Part shown: positions 48,899 to 51,184 of the stretch, one piece after another
How the letters are laid out: each line of letters opens with the position of its first letter
How positions within the stretch are numbered: the first letter of the stretch is position 1
Assembly (NCBI GenBank): GCA_902826025.1
Contig: CADEDH010000016.1
Location: forward strand, 52,423-103,606
Reading direction: 5' to 3'
Origin: an uncultured Actinomycetes bacterium
GTDB taxonomy: Bacteria > Actinomycetota > Acidimicrobiia > Acidimicrobiales > SZUA-35
DNA length: 51,184 nt
Program-made: the position numbers and the translations under genes
Notes under the pieces: model-generated
The model's database searches: none
Seen by the model: the letters and a program-made list of their open reading frames with translations, nothing else
What the model was told of the DNA's origin: nothing

Positions 48899-49077
48899 GG
48901 GCGCCCAGGCTAGCCAGCGGGAGCGAGGGGCAGAAGTGCCGGTCGTGGCGGGGGCGAGGGCGGTAACCTGGGCCGATCAGCCGACGAAACGCAGCCAGCG
49001 CCGGGCGACGAGCGGGCCATCGATCGGGCCCCCGCCGCCGATCGCCTGCGGCCCGCAGGGGCCCCGGGCGCTCACTG

Positions 49078-50208
49078 ATGCTGGCCACGCCCCTGGTGGC
49101 GGCCGTGCTCGCCCTGTTCGCTCTGGCGGCCGGCAATGACCTGTCGGACCTGCGGGTCGACGCCGGCGGTGCCGGCTCGGGTTCCGGTTCTCCGGCCACA
49201 GCCACCACGGCCACCATCGCCCCCGACGACGCCGAGGCCGGCGGCTCGCCGCCGGGCACCGGCACCGGGGCGGGCTCGACGCCGGTCGGTACCGGCAGCG
49301 GCGGCGCCGGGGTCCCCGGGGCCGGCGACCCCGAGCCGGGCCAGCCCGGCGTAGGCGGCCTGGCCCCGGGAGGTGGCATCGTCACCGCGTCCACCGAGGC
49401 CGGCTCGGGCGCCGGTGTTCTCGGCTCGACCACCACCGCCTCAGGCGGACTCAGCGGGATCCCGGTCGACACCGGGCTCGATGCCACTGGCACCACGCTG
49501 GACGCCGCCACCGACGCTTCGGCGGCGGCCGACGGTCAACCCGACGCCACGCTGGGCCAGGACGGGTCGGATGGCTCCACGGCACCCGCTGTCAGCACCA
49601 CCAGCGCGGCGTCGGCCAGGCCGGCGGAGGCCGGCGAATCGACCAACAGCACCACCGCCGCCACCCGGCGGGGCGGTGGCGGTTCGGGGAGCGGTCTGGC
49701 CGCCACCCTGCGCCTGGTGGCCCTCATCGTCGCCTTTGGCGCCTCGGCCGCCGGCGTGGCCTGGTTGACCGCCTCGCTGGTGCGGGCCGTCCTCACCGGC
49801 CGCCGCCAGCGTCGCCCCGACGACGAAGACGATGACGACAGCGATCTCGCAGCCCTGGTGGTGATCGACCACGCCTCCGCCGGCTGGACGCTCGAACAGC
49901 TTCGGCGCCGGCTGGAGGCCGAGCCTGATCCCCGCCTGGCCATCCGGGAGGCGTACTCCGTTGTGGAGTCGGGCTTCGGCATCGGGGGCGGGCTGGCCCG
50001 GCGCCGCACCGAGACGGCCCTGCAGTATCTGGAACGCACGCTGGGCATGATCGAGGGCGGCACCAAGCCACTACGGGTCCTGACCGGACTGTTCCTCCTG
50101 GCCCGGTTCTCCAACCGACCCATGAACGAGCCCATGCGGCGGGCCGCCATCGACGCCGTGGTGGAGCTGCAGGCCCGCTTCCGGGCGGCCGAGGAGATGG
50201 CGGCGTGA
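49078..50208 (+). CDS. Membrane protein with C-terminal DUF4129 domain
   Basis: A 376-residue protein with an N-terminal hydrophobic helix (MLATPLVAAVLALFALAAGN), then about 190 exported residues extremely rich in Gly, Ser, Thr and Ala, a second helix (LRLVALIVAFGASAAGVAWL, about 212-231), an Asp-rich charged strip (DDEDDDDSDL) and a cytoplasmic DUF4129 domain (about 285-370: AIREAYSVVESGFGIGGGLA, LTGLFLLARFSNRPMNEPMR). DUF4129 proteins usually sit with MoxR ATPase and transglutaminase-like genes, as here. Coupled by GTGA to the next gene. Confidence 0.85.
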   Translation: MLATPLVAAVLALFALAAGNDLSDLRVDAGGAGSGSGSPATATTATIAPDDAEAGGSPPGTGTGAGSTPVGTGSGGAGVPGAGDPEPGQPGVGGLAPGGGIVTASTEAGSGAGVLGSTTTASGGLSGIPVDTGLDATGTTLDAATDASAAADGQPDATLGQDGSDGSTAPAVSTTSAASARPAEAGESTNSTTAATRRGGGGSGSGLAATLRLVALIVAFGASAAGVAWLTASLVRAVLTGRRQRRPDDEDDDDSDLAALVVIDHASAGWTLEQLRRRLEAEPDPRLAIREAYSVVESGFGIGGGLARRRTETALQYLERTLGMIEGGTKPLRVLTGLFLLARFSNRPMNEPMRRAAIDAVVELQARFRAAEEMAA

Positions 50209-50711
50209 CCCCGGTGGCGATCGCCGTCGCCGTGGCCGCCGCGGTGGCGGTAGGGGCCGTGATCTGGGTGGCCTACATCCTGTTCGACATCGGCTCCGAC
50301 GGCCTCGGCGCCGGCCCCTGGTCCCGGCCCGACGTGAACCAGGTCCACAGCCGCCTCCCGGCCGACTTCGTCGGGCTGTGGTCGCTGTTCGGTTCCCGCT
50401 CGATCAACGCCCTCGCCGGGTCGCGGGAGTCGGCCGTACGCCGCCTCGACCGGCTCGAAGCCCACCTGCGAGGCATCCCCTACGACGCCGACGCCGCTCC
50501 CGCCGCCAGTCCGGAGCCAGCCTCGTTCGACGACGGCTGGCTCGAATCCCGCGTCGAACAGCTGGAGCGCCTCGCCGGGCTCCAACCGTCACCCGTCCCC
50601 ACCCCCTACCCTGGTGAGCCGGCCCCCGGGCCCGGCCGCTCCGCCGCCCGCCACCAGCCCGGCGACGGGCCCCTGCCACCCCCCCACCAACCCGCCCGAG
50701 GACAGCGATGA
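50205..50711 (+). CDS. Membrane-anchored hypothetical protein in DUF4129-MoxR operon
   Basis: A 168-residue protein with an N-terminal transmembrane helix (IAVAVAAAVAVGAVIWVAYI, about 5-25), a globular middle (VHSRLPADFVGLWSLFGSRS followed by an Arg-rich helix) and a Pro-rich C-terminus. No known family identified. GTG start. It overlaps the gene before it by GTGA and the MoxR gene after it by ATGA, so three genes are translated in series. Confidence 0.75.
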   Translation: MTPVAIAVAVAAAVAVGAVIWVAYILFDIGSDGLGAGPWSRPDVNQVHSRLPADFVGLWSLFGSRSINALAGSRESAVRRLDRLEAHLRGIPYDADAAPAASPEPASFDDGWLESRVEQLERLAGLQPSPVPTPYPGEPAPGPGRSAARHQPGDGPLPPPHQPARGQR

Positions 50712-51184
50712 ACGACCGCAACCTGCCCCCGCGCCCGCCCGGCTCGGGCCCGCTCACCGCCACCGCCGGGGCCACCCGCGCTCCCCAGCCCCAGCCGACC
50801 CGGGCCTCGGCGGAGACCCAGACCGACCAGTTCTCGGTCGACACCGTGGTGCGCTGGAGCCAGGCCGTGATCCGGGAACTGGAGCGGGCCGTGCTGGGCA
50901 AGCGGGAGGTGCTGCACCTGGTGCTCACCGGGGTACTGGCCGACGGCCACATCCTGCTGGAAGACGTGCCCGGCCTGGCCAAGACGCTGATCGCCCGGTC
51001 CATGGCCACCGTCACCGGCCTCGACTTCTCCCGGGTGCAGTTCACCCCCGACCTGGTGCCGGGCGACATCACCGGTTCCACGGTGCTCGACCTCCAGACC
51101 CGCCAGCCCCTGTTCCGGCCGGGCCCGATCTTCGCCAACCTGGTGCTGGGCGATGAGATCAACCGGGCCCCTCCCAAGACCCAG
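50708..51184 (+). CDS. MoxR-family AAA+ ATPase, truncated by window end
   Basis: The first 159 residues of a MoxR (AAA_3) ATPase. After a disordered Pro-rich N-terminus (about 1-40) the domain starts at VVRWSQAVIRELERAVLGKR, with the Walker A-like HILLEDVPGLAKTLIARSMA, then FSRVQFTPDLVPGDITGS and the Walker B segment LVLGDEINRAPPKTQ. MoxR ATPases act as chaperones for metal insertion or complex maturation, with partners usually encoded nearby (DUF58, DUF4129, von Willebrand proteins). The rest of the gene lies beyond the window. Confidence 0.95.
   Translation, partial: MNDRNLPPRPPGSGPLTATAGATRAPQPQPTRASAETQTDQFSVDTVVRWSQAVIRELERAVLGKREVLHLVLTGVLADGHILLEDVPGLAKTLIARSMATVTGLDFSRVQFTPDLVPGDITGSTVLDLQTRQPLFRPGPIFANLVLGDEINRAPPKTQ

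Noticed and set aside
1-51184. tRNA, rRNA, CRISPR arrays, insertion sequences, prophage genes
   Set aside because: No cloverleaf, rRNA segment, spaced repeat array, transposase or phage structural motif was recognised; the only 16S-like string (26603-26615) is just 13 bases and better read as a Shine-Dalgarno sequence on the other strand.

Overview
The window looks like chromosomal DNA of a high-GC actinobacterium. Third codon positions are almost always G or C, GTG starts are common, and many starts sit 6-8 bases behind a TANNNT box, which suggests leaderless mRNAs. The gene content (homodimeric AceE-type pyruvate dehydrogenase, F420-type luciferase-like oxidoreductases, Ku with a stand-alone LigD polymerase domain, DUF2510 and DUF4129/MoxR proteins) fits Actinomycetota, and my impression is the class Acidimicrobiia. 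No rRNA, tRNA, insertion sequence, prophage or CRISPR array was recognised, and both window edges lie in ordinary chromosomal sequence.

Layout. 1-5 kb: Sir2 deacylase, a small coiled-coil protein, a GT4 glycosyltransferase, a protein of unknown function and a polyprenyl-phosphate sugar-1-phosphate transferase (two surface-glycan enzymes). 5-13 kb: leucyl aminopeptidase, a TIR-like/beta-helix protein, a ku-ligD(pol) end-joining pair, a membrane protein, an M24 peptidase and two unknowns. 13-24 kb: the lipoate/2-oxoacid dehydrogenase block, lpdA - E2 - fused lipB-lipA, followed by a 28-codon membrane peptide gene, an SDR39U1 epimerase, an SRPBCC protein, RNase HI fused to a SLOG-like domain, and aceE. 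Together lpdA, E2, aceE and lipBA supply all three subunits of a pyruvate dehydrogenase plus the enzymes that make its lipoyl cofactor.

24-33 kb: an alpha/beta hydrolase-fold protein without its nucleophile, a PLP decarboxylase-like enzyme, several small unknowns (one with an unusually strong Shine-Dalgarno sequence), an acyl-CoA dehydrogenase, a secreted Thr/Pro-rich protein, a Phd/VapC-type toxin-antitoxin pair, a split-barrel flavoprotein, RidA and a scramblase-like protein. 33-44 kb: catabolic and redox genes (Baeyer-Villiger-type monooxygenase, two F420-type oxidoreductases, amino-acid-oxidase-like FAD enzyme, guanidinobutyrase-like ureohydrolase, nitroreductase, CoA transferase) with YdcF, homoserine kinase and an OmpA/BON envelope protein. 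44-51 kb: an ECF sigma factor coupled to a membrane protein, a tyrosine phosphatase with acetoacetyl-CoA synthetase, and the start of a DUF4129-MoxR operon cut by the window end.

Most notable are three domain fusions (LipB-LipA, RNase HI-SLOG, TIR-beta-helix), a tandem repeat that copies the last codons and stop codon of a gene three times, an OmpA gene whose frame seems to begin at a non-canonical ATC, two enzymes with substituted catalytic residues, and two tiny genes next to strong terminators. No complete, clearly novel multi-gene system was identified. Domain calls rest on motif recognition only; no database search was possible.
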